The notes beneath the pieces were generated by a model. It was given only the letters and a program-made list of their open reading frames with translations. It had not been told where the DNA came from and made no database searches. A stretch of 64,000 nucleotides of DNA, taken from the NCBI RefSeq assembly GCF_016808335.1, contig NC_053150.1, positions 47,209,607-47,273,606 on the forward strand, read 5' to 3'. The position numbers and the translations under genes were made by a program. This DNA comes from Panicum virgatum. Its lineage: Eukaryota > Streptophyta > Magnoliopsida > Poales > Poaceae. Positions 12,121-22,908 of the stretch are shown in pieces (position 1 is the first letter of the stretch; every line of letters begins with the position of its first letter).

Positions 12121-13426
12121 GGCGACGGCGCGGGGGGAGAGCGGGTCAAAGGCCGCGCGCCGCGCCCTTCGGCTGGTAGCTCCGCGCAGAGGCGCGCTGC
12201 AATTACTGCTGCTGGCGGCCGGAGGTCCGGAGGAGGGTGCGGCCTCTCGTCATTGGGGCCTGGAAATTACTACTGCTGCTGTTACCGAGGGAAGAAAGGA
12301 ATAATGGCCTCTTGCGCCTTGTTCCTCCGGGTTGGTTGGCTGCTTTGTTTGGAGAAAAAAGAACAGAAAAGAATAAGGCTCATCACACACCAGCTGTAGG
12401 TTGTGTGGGATTTCTTTTTTTTTTAATCTGGCTGTCTGGGAGACCGACCCCATCCTCTGATTTGTTTTTCTCTGTGATTCAGGCTGCCAATGAAGGGACC
12501 AGCTCTGGATTTGGAGATGTGTGACCTGTTTGTGCAAGAAATGGAAGAGTGCGCCTAAAGGCAGTGCCATCCAATCCAATGCACCATACTCTGCTAATCC
12601 TCTTGTTCCTGTAGCACTGTAGCAGTAACTGATGCATCTTGCTTTCTATAAAAGCAGGTTTTGATCTGTTTTTTTTAAAAAAGTAACTGATGCATCATTC
12701 CAGCCTGCAGTTCCACTCCGATGTGTGACGACGCTGTTCCTAGATCTCCCCGGTAGGTAAGTGTGTATTTTTTTTAACATAAATAGCTGCATTTAGTTTT
12801 CAAAAAAGTTTGCGCAGTATCTGTCACATCGAATTTTCGAACACATACATGGAGTATTAAATGCAGTTGAAAAATAACTAATTACATAGTCTAACTGATT
12901 CCTACGATATGAATATAATGATACTAATTAATTTATAATTAAATATTAATTATTAAATAATAACAAATATACTACAGTAGTTAAATCCAAACTTTTTCAC
13001 CAACTAAACACCCCCACGTGTGTAAAATGAACGCTGCAGAACGCGGCGATGGCAGACATGGCGGCATCTTGCGCAGTGAGCTATGATGAGGCCGCTGAAG
13101 CTTTCTCAACGGAGCGCGTCCGCGGCCTGGTGGGCAGTGGCAGCTGCCGCTTGCCATCGACAGCGCCAGCAAGCCGTGCCCACTGCCCAGTGCCCACTCG
13201 GCGGACGGCCCCGGTGGATGGCGCTGTGCGAGTGTGCGTGTCCCTCGACTCGCGGGCACGCGTGCCTCGGCCCTCGGGGGATCATTGGCTCCTCTTCCCA
13301 CGCCGGGCGGCCGTTTCGTGACGGTGAGGGAGCACTGGCCGGCAGGTGGTGCGGCGAGCCCGGCAGCTTTGGCCATTGGGAATTTGGGACACAATCAACG
13401 TTGTGAAAAGAAAGAAAGCGTCCAGT
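12121..13426. other. 5' flank of the DUF641 gene and spacer
   Basis: The GC-rich stretch 12121-12240 probably holds the 5' untranslated region of the minus-strand DUF641 gene. The rest turns AT-rich (12750-13000), then GC-rich again (13030-13400). No protein family or transposon end was recognised. Confidence 0.5.
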
Positions 13427-13749
13427 GGCCTCGTTTGGTTTGCGCGCTAGTATTATAGCGCGCTTCTTCTGGTCTCCACGTAAAAAACCAAATGAAGTTT
13501 ATTTGTAATTTTTTTTAAGAATATGTGTAATTTTTCGCGACGGATCTAATGACGGTAATTAATCGATGATTTGCTACAGTGATGCTATAGTAATCATCCT
13601 CAAATTGACGCGATCAAAAACCTCATTAGATTCTTTAGAGTCACTAGCACGGGGATTCTGAAGTTGGTTTTGTAAAATGACTTTATTTGACACTGTAATT
13701 AGCGGTCAAACTGTCAATATTCACTAGCACAGCACAAACCAAACGGACC
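13427..13749. mobile_element. MITE, PIF/Harbinger-like
   Basis: A 323-bp element with imperfect terminal inverted repeats: GGCCTCGTTTGGTTTG at the left and the complement of GGTCCGTTTGGTTTG at the right. The subterminal stretch GATCTAATGACGGTAATTAAT is of the kind shared with the MITEs at 13866 and 35354. A 3-bp AGT flanks both ends; this is not the usual TWA target of the superfamily, so the classification is tentative. Confidence 0.6.
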
Positions 13750-13865
13750 AGTATTAGCTAAAGCTTATCATCCACACGGAGGCTGCAACTGTGCGCCTGT
13801 TCGGTGCCTCGGTGGCAGCACGACGCAGAACTAGCCGTGAGCAATCATGCATGGCGTGTGTACAC

Positions 13866-14201
13866 GGCCCCGTTTGGTTGCAGTCTATAAAAATTTTGAA
13901 AAGTCATCTTTCTACATTTGAAGTACTAAATATTGACTAATCATAAAAATAATTACAGAACTGGTCTGTAAATCGCGAGACAAATCTAATGAGACTAATT
14001 AATCTGTCGTTAGAGGTTATTTACTGTAGCATTACTGTAGCAATTTAGCATCTAATTATAGCCTAATTAGGTTCGTTAGATTCGTCTCGGCATTTACAGA
14101 TAGCAGTCGCAATGCGTTTTTTATTTCGTCTAGATTTAAGTCTCCATGCAGGTGCCGGAAAAAAAATTTGGAATTTGGAATTACACAACCAAACACGGGC
14201 C
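13866..14201. mobile_element. MITE, PIF/Harbinger-like
   Basis: A 336-bp element with inverted ends GGCCCCGTTTGGTT and AACCAAACACGGGCC. The interior has the paired motifs ACAAATCTAATGAGACTAA and TTAGGTTCGTTAGATTCGT, which can fold back on each other. No clear target duplication was seen. Confidence 0.65.
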
Positions 14202-14905
14202 AAGTTTTTTTTTTGAAAGGTTGGCGTGTGTACAAACAAGCTGCCGGGCGGTCTTCGTCTTCCCTGCTCACGGGTACACGACGACGGCGTTGTTCTCAGG
14301 CCCGTACCTGGCAGCCTGTAGGGTTTGTGCTCGGCTACGCTCACGAGCGTTGTACGTACGCAGATGGCGAGATTTCAGATTTGGCCATTTGGGGCTCGTT
14401 TTCATCTGAATATAAAAGGCATACACCCGACCTGTACCTTGTCTTCTCGTACAGTCGTACCACTACAATACACACGTGGCCCGCTACGCGCTGAACTGGT
14501 TCTTCCGTTCTTCTCTGGACCGACCTGCAGAGCGTGCCGAGGATGTCGTCTGCCTGATGATGATGATCCCGTAAAGCTAGTTTAATCGGTGTTCTAAACT
14601 CTAAAACACCGTCCAATCCAATGATACCTTCCACTAACAGTAGCATTAGCATCCTACACCTAGGGGACTGTGCAACGCTTTCGCTTTGTTTTCGAAAAAA
14701 AAAACGAGCGAGCGAGCAGGCCAGAGCACGGGCGTGGGAGCAGGTCTGGTTCCGGCTTCTGGGTTACTCCAACGAGAAAGCGGCACGGGCGCCCTGCCGG
14801 AGCGTCGCGGAGGTGTGCCATCCACGGGCGCGCATGTGAGCGCCCTGGGCCCCTGTCTGGGCTTTCTCTGGCTGTCTCTGAAGAAAAACATGGCTGGCGC
14901 GCTAC
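14202..14905. other. intergenic sequence
   Basis: No gene recognised. Short open frames on both strands have no family resemblance. Confidence 0.45.
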
Positions 14906-15495
14906 TAGGGTTGAAAATGGGACGGGATCCCGTCCCGACCAGTTCCGTTTACCGTTTAAACCAACTGTAAACCGTTTTCGCGGAAAAAATAAAAAAAATA
15001 GGAAAACAAAACGGGAAGCGGGAACGAGAACGGGAACGGTTGGGGTGTTTTACCGACCGTTTTCACGGTTCCCGTTTTCAGCCGGGAAAATTCCCGCAGA
15101 AATTCCCGTATTTGTCGTAGTCGGCTGTGTTACCTGTGTTGGAAACGTGAATTATTGTTTGCATGTGTTACAATTTGAATTGTGAATTCGTGATTCACTT
15201 TACCTGTGTTTCTTAGTTATACGAGTCTTGTTTCCATGTTATTTATACATAGTTGTAATTATTTTATCGAGTTAAATGTTTGAAGTGGTTGTATGTATTT
15301 TCCCGTTTTGAGTTATCGATTCCCGATCGTAATCGGCATGCTCCCGACCGATTAATTCCGTTCCCGATATCCCGTAATACCGATTTCGTTTTCCCGTCCG
15401 ATTTTTCCGTTCCCGTTTCCGCTCCCAACCAAAAAATACAGTTGCGGGAACGGTTAAGGGGTTTTTCCGACCGTTCCCGACCGTTTTCATCCCTA
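14906..15495. mobile_element. hAT-type MITE with 8-bp target duplication
   Basis: A 590-bp element bounded by perfect 8-bp copies of CGCGCTAC (14898-14905 and 15496-15503). The ends TAGGGTTGAAAATGGG and CCGTTTTCATCCCTA are inverted repeats. An 8-bp duplication is the mark of hAT transposition. The interior is filled with CCCGTTCCC-type repeats in both directions and has no coding capacity. It shares its termini with the element at 25572-25978. Confidence 0.85.
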
Positions 15496-17514
15496 CGCGC
15501 TACGCCACGCCCGTTTTAAGAACGGCTTAATATGTGTGCCATAATACTTGTATTTGAAAATAGTTAAAAAAGAGTAATAAACTAATAATGCACCATATCT
15601 GTAGTATTTTCATTTGAGTTTGCAGTCAGCATGTTGCAATTAGATAACAAAATTTTAACTGACACCCATTGGTATTATTTATATTTAGTTTTTTTTAAAA
15701 CCTGAACCGTCCGATCAACAATTAAGACTATAAATTCATCATTATATAAAATAAAACTGGAGCGTAAAAAGGATGGTTCATATGCTAAAAACTAAAATAC
15801 ATCTTACATCTTCATTTAAAAGCTTGATACGTTTATTTCTGGAGAAATTGGATCATCACTGCAATTTGCATATGGCAGATTTTTTTGTCAGAAAACTAAG
15901 AATTACACGAAGGCACACCCTATGAGACCTACCTTAAATCCACTAATGGCCTCATAGAAAAACTCGTGCTGAAATATTCCACTCTCTGAACACACTGATT
16001 ATTGAGTTGCAAGGATGAAATGATGGCATATGATATATGCCAAACCACATTGGTTTTGGCGTAGCATTTATATTGCTGCTGGAAAGCTTGAAGTTAACAT
16101 GCATGAAAAATTGATCTAGATATGCATAAACAAAGATCAAATTTGTAAATAGATACTACAATAATCACAGTATTATGCCTAAGAGCTATATCTGGCTGAT
16201 GAGATATAAATGGATACTACAATAATCACAGTGAATTTTGGTTTAAATGTAAAAACTGAAGTAATCAATCAAGTCTGATGCAAATAAATGAGCAGCATAC
16301 AATTTTGGTCTAATATGATACGGCAGTCCATACTCCTAATGACATGGATAAAACATTCGCAGATGCCAAATATATGGTGATCAAACACTTGCTAACATAA
16401 ATGTGGGCCGGTCAATAGTCAATTCAGTATTCAAAGGAGGTACAACCTTAATAAAGTAGTTTGATTAGGATGAAATACAAATACACGCTGTATACATAGA
16501 CAGCTGAGAAGTCAGAAGACTGCTACACATGAATTGCTTTGAACTATTATTTTTTGGGTTTGCTACCACAATTTGATGCTTATATACTGCAAGTAACACA
16601 TGATGGTACTGAGGCAAAGATTGGACGCGTGGGCAGTGATTCCTTGCTGAGTCACCGACGGTGCCCCTTGCATATGCCACGCCAGGTACCGTTTTTTCTC
16701 ATTCTTTTTTTCAGATGGGCTGAGGGCCGAGCACGGTAAAACAATACAGTACTGTACACGCGTCAGATGCCGGTTGGATTAAAACGCAGATGGACTCCCG
16801 TGGCTTGGATTCCTTCGGGCTTAAGAGTGAGCATACATATTGGTACTCCAGTAGAAAGAACCCGCTGGGTCGCCGGCGTTGCGTGCCTGCGTGCTCTGGA
16901 GTTGGGAAAGCAAAGGAAAGCGCCGTGGCCGAGCATGTGGGGGCGACCGTCATCATCAGCGCGGCAGTGCCGAGAGGGATATCGGCCTGCTGCCGGGAAC
17001 GGAGCGCCGGAGCGGGATACGGGCGGGCGCCGCGAGAAATCTCCGCCTTGGGGCGCGTCGTGCTCCTGCCGTCGTCGGTCGGCCTCGGCTTCAGGGCCCG
17101 CGCCGCGACAAGGCGGCAGCCTTCCGCCACGGCCGAAACGCACGGGGTGCGTGGTCGCTCGCGTGGCTGGGAGTGAAGAAGAGGGGGGACCGCGTGGTGG
17201 CGGTGCGCGGTGGGGGTGGGCGGGGTGGCCTGGGCAGGCAAGAGGCGTGGCGTGGCGTGGCGTGGGCGCCGGGCGCGACCGCGACCGCAACCGCGGCCGC
17301 GTAAAGGTGCGTGGTGCGGCGCGGCTAGGCTTCTTCTCCCCGTGCCCGCGCGAGGCTGGTTCCGACGGCGACCGGGCCTGGCCCAGCCCAGCGGCGGCAG
17401 CGCCGCGACGGAGGGCGGACACGTCGAGCCGAGGGGAAGATGCCAAAGCAGCCAGCGCGGGTGCCATCGCCGCTTTCCGCTGCGGTGGCCAGCCTTTTGT
17501 CCACTACAGAATGC
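15496..17514. other. intergenic sequence, AT-rich then GC-rich
   Basis: The stretch 15496-16680 is AT-rich with no gene seen. From 16700 to 17500 it is GC-rich, with overlapping long open frames on both strands that look compositional rather than genic. Confidence 0.45.
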
Positions 17515-18428
17515 CAGATCTCACTCCCTGCCCGAGCCTACCTCGCTCGCTCGCTCGCTCCCGCCTCCACTTCCCGCCGCCGCTGCCGTCCGCGTTCACT
17601 TCTGCGCAGCCTGGACGTCCAAGCTTATTGGGCCACTGAGGATAACTGGGCCGGCCCGCGGCGTGGCGTGGACCGGCCGCTCGTCTGCTTTTTATCACAT
17701 CACCTTGGGCTACAGAACGAGAAGCCGAGCACAATACATTCATTCAGTGTACCGGACAGATTCATGGTTACGATCAGATGCAACGACATGGTGATGATAT
17801 AGAGAATTAGAGAGTACAAAAAGAGAGTACAAATGAAGAAGGAACCAGGGTGCCACCTCCATTGTATAATACTAGCCATTTACGCCTGTCAAAAAGATGC
17901 AAGTAGGAAATCAAGTGTCGACCTGGTGAGAGCAGTAATTTGAATCAATTTTGTCGAGCTTAACTGAGTAAAACCCGGGGTTTGATGCCCCCTCAGCACC
18001 AAACATCATTCCATTTAGGCCAATTGTGATTTGGACCAATGCCGCAAACCATGATAAATCTGAAGGTGCTCACTGTGAACCGCTCACAAACCTACTGGCT
18101 ATGCAAGTTAGACAAGCATTCATTTTCATGACTCATTTTTCTCGAACAAATCAAGACTAGCATATAACAAGGACTAAATTCAGATCATCTAGAATCTACC
18201 AATTCAGGATATACAATGGCACAATACCATACCTAGTAATAGTAAATAGAGATCGATATTCCAGAGTTATGTATTACAGTATATTCCCAAAACTATTCAG
18301 AAGGTACATAATGGATAAAAAAGGATGCAAATGGCCAATATTATTTAGAACACAGCATCGACGGTACTGCCACTATACGTGTGACATTTGGATTTGTGAG
18401 GGATCATTTGGAGTTCCACTTTCCAATT
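17515..18428. repeat. direct tandem duplication, unit A
   Basis: A 914-bp unit from CAGATCTCACTCCCTG to just before CAGATCTCGCTCCCTG at 18429, where the second unit begins. It contains a CGCTCGCTCGCTC run, the block CTGGACGTC...GGATAACTGGGCCG, and the downstream flank plus last codons of a minus-strand DUF1668 gene. Matching blocks in unit B sit in the same order, apart from small indels and the LTR insertion there. Confidence 0.85.
18345..18428 (-). pseudogene. DUF1668 gene fragment, last 28 codons
   Basis: On the minus strand this reads KVELQMIPHKSKCHTY and ends VDAVF plus stop at 18345, nearly identical to the end of DUF1668 copy 1 (IDALF at 22509). It is cut at the duplication breakpoint (18428/18429), so the rest of the gene is missing. 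It cannot encode a domain. Confidence 0.85.
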
Positions 18429-21400
18429 CAGATCTCGCTCCCTGCCCGTGCCCGAAGGCCCCGAACCTACCTTGCTCGCTCGCTCGCTCCCGCCTCCACT
18501 TCCTGTGAGAACCGCCCAATTTGATACTATTTTAAACGAACCGCCGGTCATTATCATCCAGATGAGAGTTAACACGTGCTTGCCAGAGTGCGTACCACGT
18601 GTTATCCCACATCTAGAGACACGAATAACCGACACGTCATTCATCCAAAATAATACCACAAAGAGCAGTTTTATACAAACCAGAGTTCACAGCTTAATTA
18701 CAAGTTCAACATAGGTGGGTTTCAAACTTCACTTTACAAGCCTTGGGCTCACGCGAGTCATATTAAACAGAAACATAAAGTTTATTGCATTTACATACTC
18801 TCACGAAGCTCAGATACGATAAGACTTACTAAAGTAATGACGCCTTGCTCAAGGACATCATTACAACCACCACGACCTACTCGTCCCCCGCATTCGGATC
18901 AGCGGGGTAGAAGTGGCCAAACACCACCTCTGGCTCACCTGCAACTATGTTTAGAAAGCACCCTGAGTACAAAAGGTACTCCGCAAGACTTACGCGATTA
19001 AATAAGCAAGAATCATGCATTGGCTCAAGTAAAAGCTTTAAGGTTAAGTAATTATTGCATCAGCATTAGCTTCTACACTATCACCTATCAGAATTAATTA
19101 ATGTTGCCCAAACCCTTAAACCATTTTAGTAAATTAAAAGCATACAAACTAATGAGGCACAGAGGTGCCATCAACCATTTCCAACATAACCGAAACTTTC
19201 TACGAAGAGTTCAACGGACAAAGAGCTTGCTCATAACCGAGAGCGCGGCAATTCGAATTGATTATAACCTTGCAAGGGTGTACTACTTTACCCACACGAC
19301 GCAAGGACCATGCGACTCACCCAACCCGCTAAAGTTGGATAAGAGGGTACTCGCATCAACCGTTCCCAACATGGCTCAATCATTGAAATCTTCACACCTA
19401 GCTTACGCGTAGAGACTTAGTTTCCACCGGGGACATCTCTAAACTTTCCTACTCACAGGTCCACCCGGGGACACCTCTAAGCCTCTCTGCATAGCCCTTG
19501 GCCACGTATCTAGGACTGTACATCAATGATCAAGTCAAGGAAGATAATTGGCTTATCCGTTCCATTATATTGGATATGTGGTAGCACGGAAAGGTGCTCA
19601 AAGCCGACGTCATCCACGAACGGTCCTTAAACGATCCAAGCAGACTATGCCCATATGACTCCATTCACTAGGCTCTACCATTCCGCTCGAATCTCGATAC
19701 TGCACTCTACTAACTCTAGATGCTCAAGTGCGAACAAGGATACTCAGGTAAGTGTGATACTCCAAACCACTCCTATCTAGTGAGCAAAAGAAGTATTCTA
19801 AGCATGGCTAAGCATCTAGTCAAGTTAAGTGATTAACTATCTAACTAGTGCCAAGGATATGGATAACAAATCAAGGAAAGGTAATGCATGGAAGCAGGTA
19901 CAAGAATGCAATACATACATAATATATATTACCCAACATTACCCGGTGATATAACTAAACTAAATCAGATTAAATAGGTGCAAGGAATATGCTTAGCTGC
20001 TTGCCTGGGTTAACTTCAGACTCGACCACGAACGGGACTCCGGGTTCGGGCTCCACGGACTCGGCGGGTTCCACGGGTTCGTTCTCCGACGGTCCGGTCA
20101 CTAAAATGCATGAATGCGATGCAAGAATTAAGAAATGATCTTAACAACATGCATAAATCATGAAACAATTTGAGCATGCAGAGAACAAAGCAAAGAACTC
20201 ATGAAAATTGGTTTTGCAGCAAAAGCATTTTCCCAGAATTAACCATAAATAAAACCGTTTTCAGCTACTCTAAGCAAGATAAAACAGAAAAGGAATGCGA
20301 ACTAAACTAGACAAATCCAAGAAAATTATATTTGAAACTAGGCAGCAATACAAGGCTAACAAAATTGGTTTTGCCATTTTATCACTTTCCAGTAAAAAGT
20401 TCTATACTAAACCACCTTTTGGACAGCAAGCACAAAATCGAAATGAAACCCTAACCAACAGCAAGGAAACACATGAGTAAGATGCACCACTGAAAACTAC
20501 ACCTCACAAGGAGTCTAACAAAATTTAGTTTGACATTTTTCAAGCAGTACACAAATAACTAAGCAATAAACTCACTTTTGCAAGATAAAACTATAGATCA
20601 ATATACAGCAAAGTAACATGCAAAACAATATTTTTCCTAAGTAGATCTCAGCTAGAGAAATCCAACAAAACAAGTTTCATAATTTTTGGAGCTATACATG
20701 AATTTCTATGAATTTTGGAAGTTTGCAGCACAATTAAACCTAAAGATACCCTAGCAACAATTGCTAGGTCTACCCGGGGCAGCCACACCCGCCAGGCCAG
20801 AGGCCGACAGGTGGGGCCCACGGGCAGGCACCCCACCCAGGCCGGGTCAAGGCAGGCCGCAGCCGTGACCGCGGCGTGGGCGCGCCACGGCGTCGCGCGC
20901 GTCACGCGGTGCGCGCGCACGCGTCGCGCGCGGCGACGGCGGTGCGCGGCGGCGCGGCGAAACAGGGCCGGAGCGGACCAAGGGCGGCGCGCACGGGGAA
21001 GAGGAGGAGGCGGTGAGCCTCACCGGCGGTGATGCAGGCGAGGAGCGGCGACAAGGCGGCGTCCCGGCGGAGGGAAGCGGCGGCGGGCGACGGCGCTCGT
21101 CGGGGGCTCTGTAGGAAGGAAGAGAGGGCCGAGTGAGGAGGGGAATGGGTCACGGGGAGGGAGATGACGGCGAATCGGCGGCGGCAGCGGCGAGCAGAGC
21201 TTGCGGCGGCGGCAATGGCGGCTAGGGTTAGGGTTTGGGTTGAAGGGGAACGGGGGTCGGCCGGGCGCGGATAAGGGCGTGAGGGAGGACGAGCGTGGCA
21301 CGGAACGCGAAGATGGCCGGCACGTGGCGCGTCTCGCGAGGATGAACGGCGGCGACGACGCGTGCGGCGCGGCGCCGAGCGAAACAGAGGAGGAAAGGAG

Positions 21401-22598
21401 GGGCTGACAGGTGGGGCCCGCGCGGGATTTTTATTTTCTTTTTCCTTTTTTTTTCAGGGCTGTGACACTTCCCGCCGCCGCTGCCGTCCGCGACTCGGCG
21501 GGACTGCGGCTCTGCCGGGCGACGCCGGCGGCGGGGTGTTTCCGTTCGGCTCCTGCGCAGCCTGGACGTCAAAGCTCATTGGGCCGCTGAGGATAACTGG
21601 GCCGGGCCGCGGCGTGGCGTGGGCGGCCGCTCGTCGGCCTTTTATTTTTCACCTTGGGCTACAGAACGAGAAACCGAGAACAATGCGCATCATCCATTCA
21701 GTGTACTGGTCTACTGGACCGCTCGCCAAGCAAGAGAACATGGTAATAATTGTAAAAAAGGGAGAGACAGAGCAAAACACGTTGGGTACCGATCGAAACG
21801 AAAGATTCATGGCCATGCCCAGATGCAAAGACATGGTGATGATATAGAGAATTAGAGAGTACAAAAAGAGAGTTCGAATGAAGAGGGAACCAGGGTGCCA
21901 CCTCCATTGTATGATAGCCATTTATGCCTGTCAAAAAGATGCAGGTAGGAAATCAGCAGCAATTTGAATCAATTTTGTGATGGAGCACAAGTTGACCTTC
22001 TAGTATTTCCTTTTCTGCCTGTACCATTTCTTGTTGTCCTAACGATCAAGTTCACAAGAAAGGGGGTGATTCAGCTTATGTGTTTGATTCCTTAACTGAG
22101 CATGTGCTGTGCAGGACTACGATTGATCTCAGGGGTCTTATTCCTATATATTTTTGTTCAGGCACCAAGAAGACAATGTTCAGTAACATGATATACTCTG
22201 CCTGTTACTAAATGGTGCTGCTGTATTTTTGGTCAGCTTTGTAGGGCGGACCAATGCCGCAAACCATGATGAATTTGAAGGTGCTCACTGTGAACCGCTC
22301 ACAAACCTACTGGCTATGCGAGTTAGACAACCATCCATTTTCATGGACAAGTTCATTTTTTCTCAAAAACAAATCAAGACTACCATACAACAAGGACTAG
22401 TAATAGTAAACAGAGATCGATATTCCAGAGTTATCTATTACAGTACGTTCCCAAAACTATTCAGAAGGTACATAATGGATAAAAAAGGATGCAAAGGGAC
22501 AATATTATTTAGAACAAAGCATCGATGCTACTGCCATTATTATTATACGTGTGACATTTGGATTTGTGAGGGATCATTTGGAGTTCAACTTTCCCATT
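18429..22598. repeat. direct tandem duplication, unit B (with LTR insert)
   Basis: Second unit of the duplication, about 1.2 kb once the LTR element 18504-21467 is removed. It leads directly into the intact 3' part of DUF1668 copy 1, so this is the ancestral arrangement and unit A is the truncated duplicate. Confidence 0.8.
18504..21467 (-). mobile_element. solo-LTR-like element, 2.96 kb
   Basis: Begins TGTGAGAACC and ends GGGCTGTGACA, with perfect 5-bp target duplications CTTCC (18499-18503, 21468-21472). Unit A (about 17565) preserves the uninterrupted target CCACTTCCCGCC. There is no protein domain and no internal second LTR. The motif GAGTAC...GGTACTCCGCAAG at about 18963 is shared, in the same orientation, with the LTRs at 36236 and 37245, and sets the strand as minus. 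The right third is GC-rich and reads like an untranslated leader when transcribed from the right. Best reading: one long LTR of a Ty3/gypsy element left after LTR-LTR recombination; a non-autonomous element cannot be excluded. Confidence 0.75.
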
Positions 22599-22908
22599 GC
22601 TACAGAAGCCGCACATGTGGCACATTGCCACCTTTGTTCGCACCTCCACACCGGTAAACACCGCAATTGATTCATCCCCAAAGCCGCCGTTGTGAATCCC
22701 AGTGTGGAAGAACCTTGTGATGCAGAACCTCCCTGAGCCCAGGGTGACAAGTTGAGCATCTTTGCACTCCTTCCATTCCTCTGGCAGGCAGTGCTCCTTC
22801 CAAGAGCCCACTAGCTGCGGCTCAGCGTCCATGGAAGATAGGTCAGCCGCAGCCAAGTGCCGGGCCTCACCAGAGAGGCCAAACCAGAGTTTGAGCTCAG
22901 GCACATAC

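Noticed and set aside
16711..17800. Long frames in GC-rich sequence upstream of the tandem duplication
   Set aside because: Same compositional effect; frames cross the duplication boundary and are not conserved between units A and B.
20648..21572. Possible gene in the right third of the LTR 18504-21467
   Set aside because: It lies wholly within an LTR bounded by a CTTCC target duplication, and the frames are low complexity on both strands.
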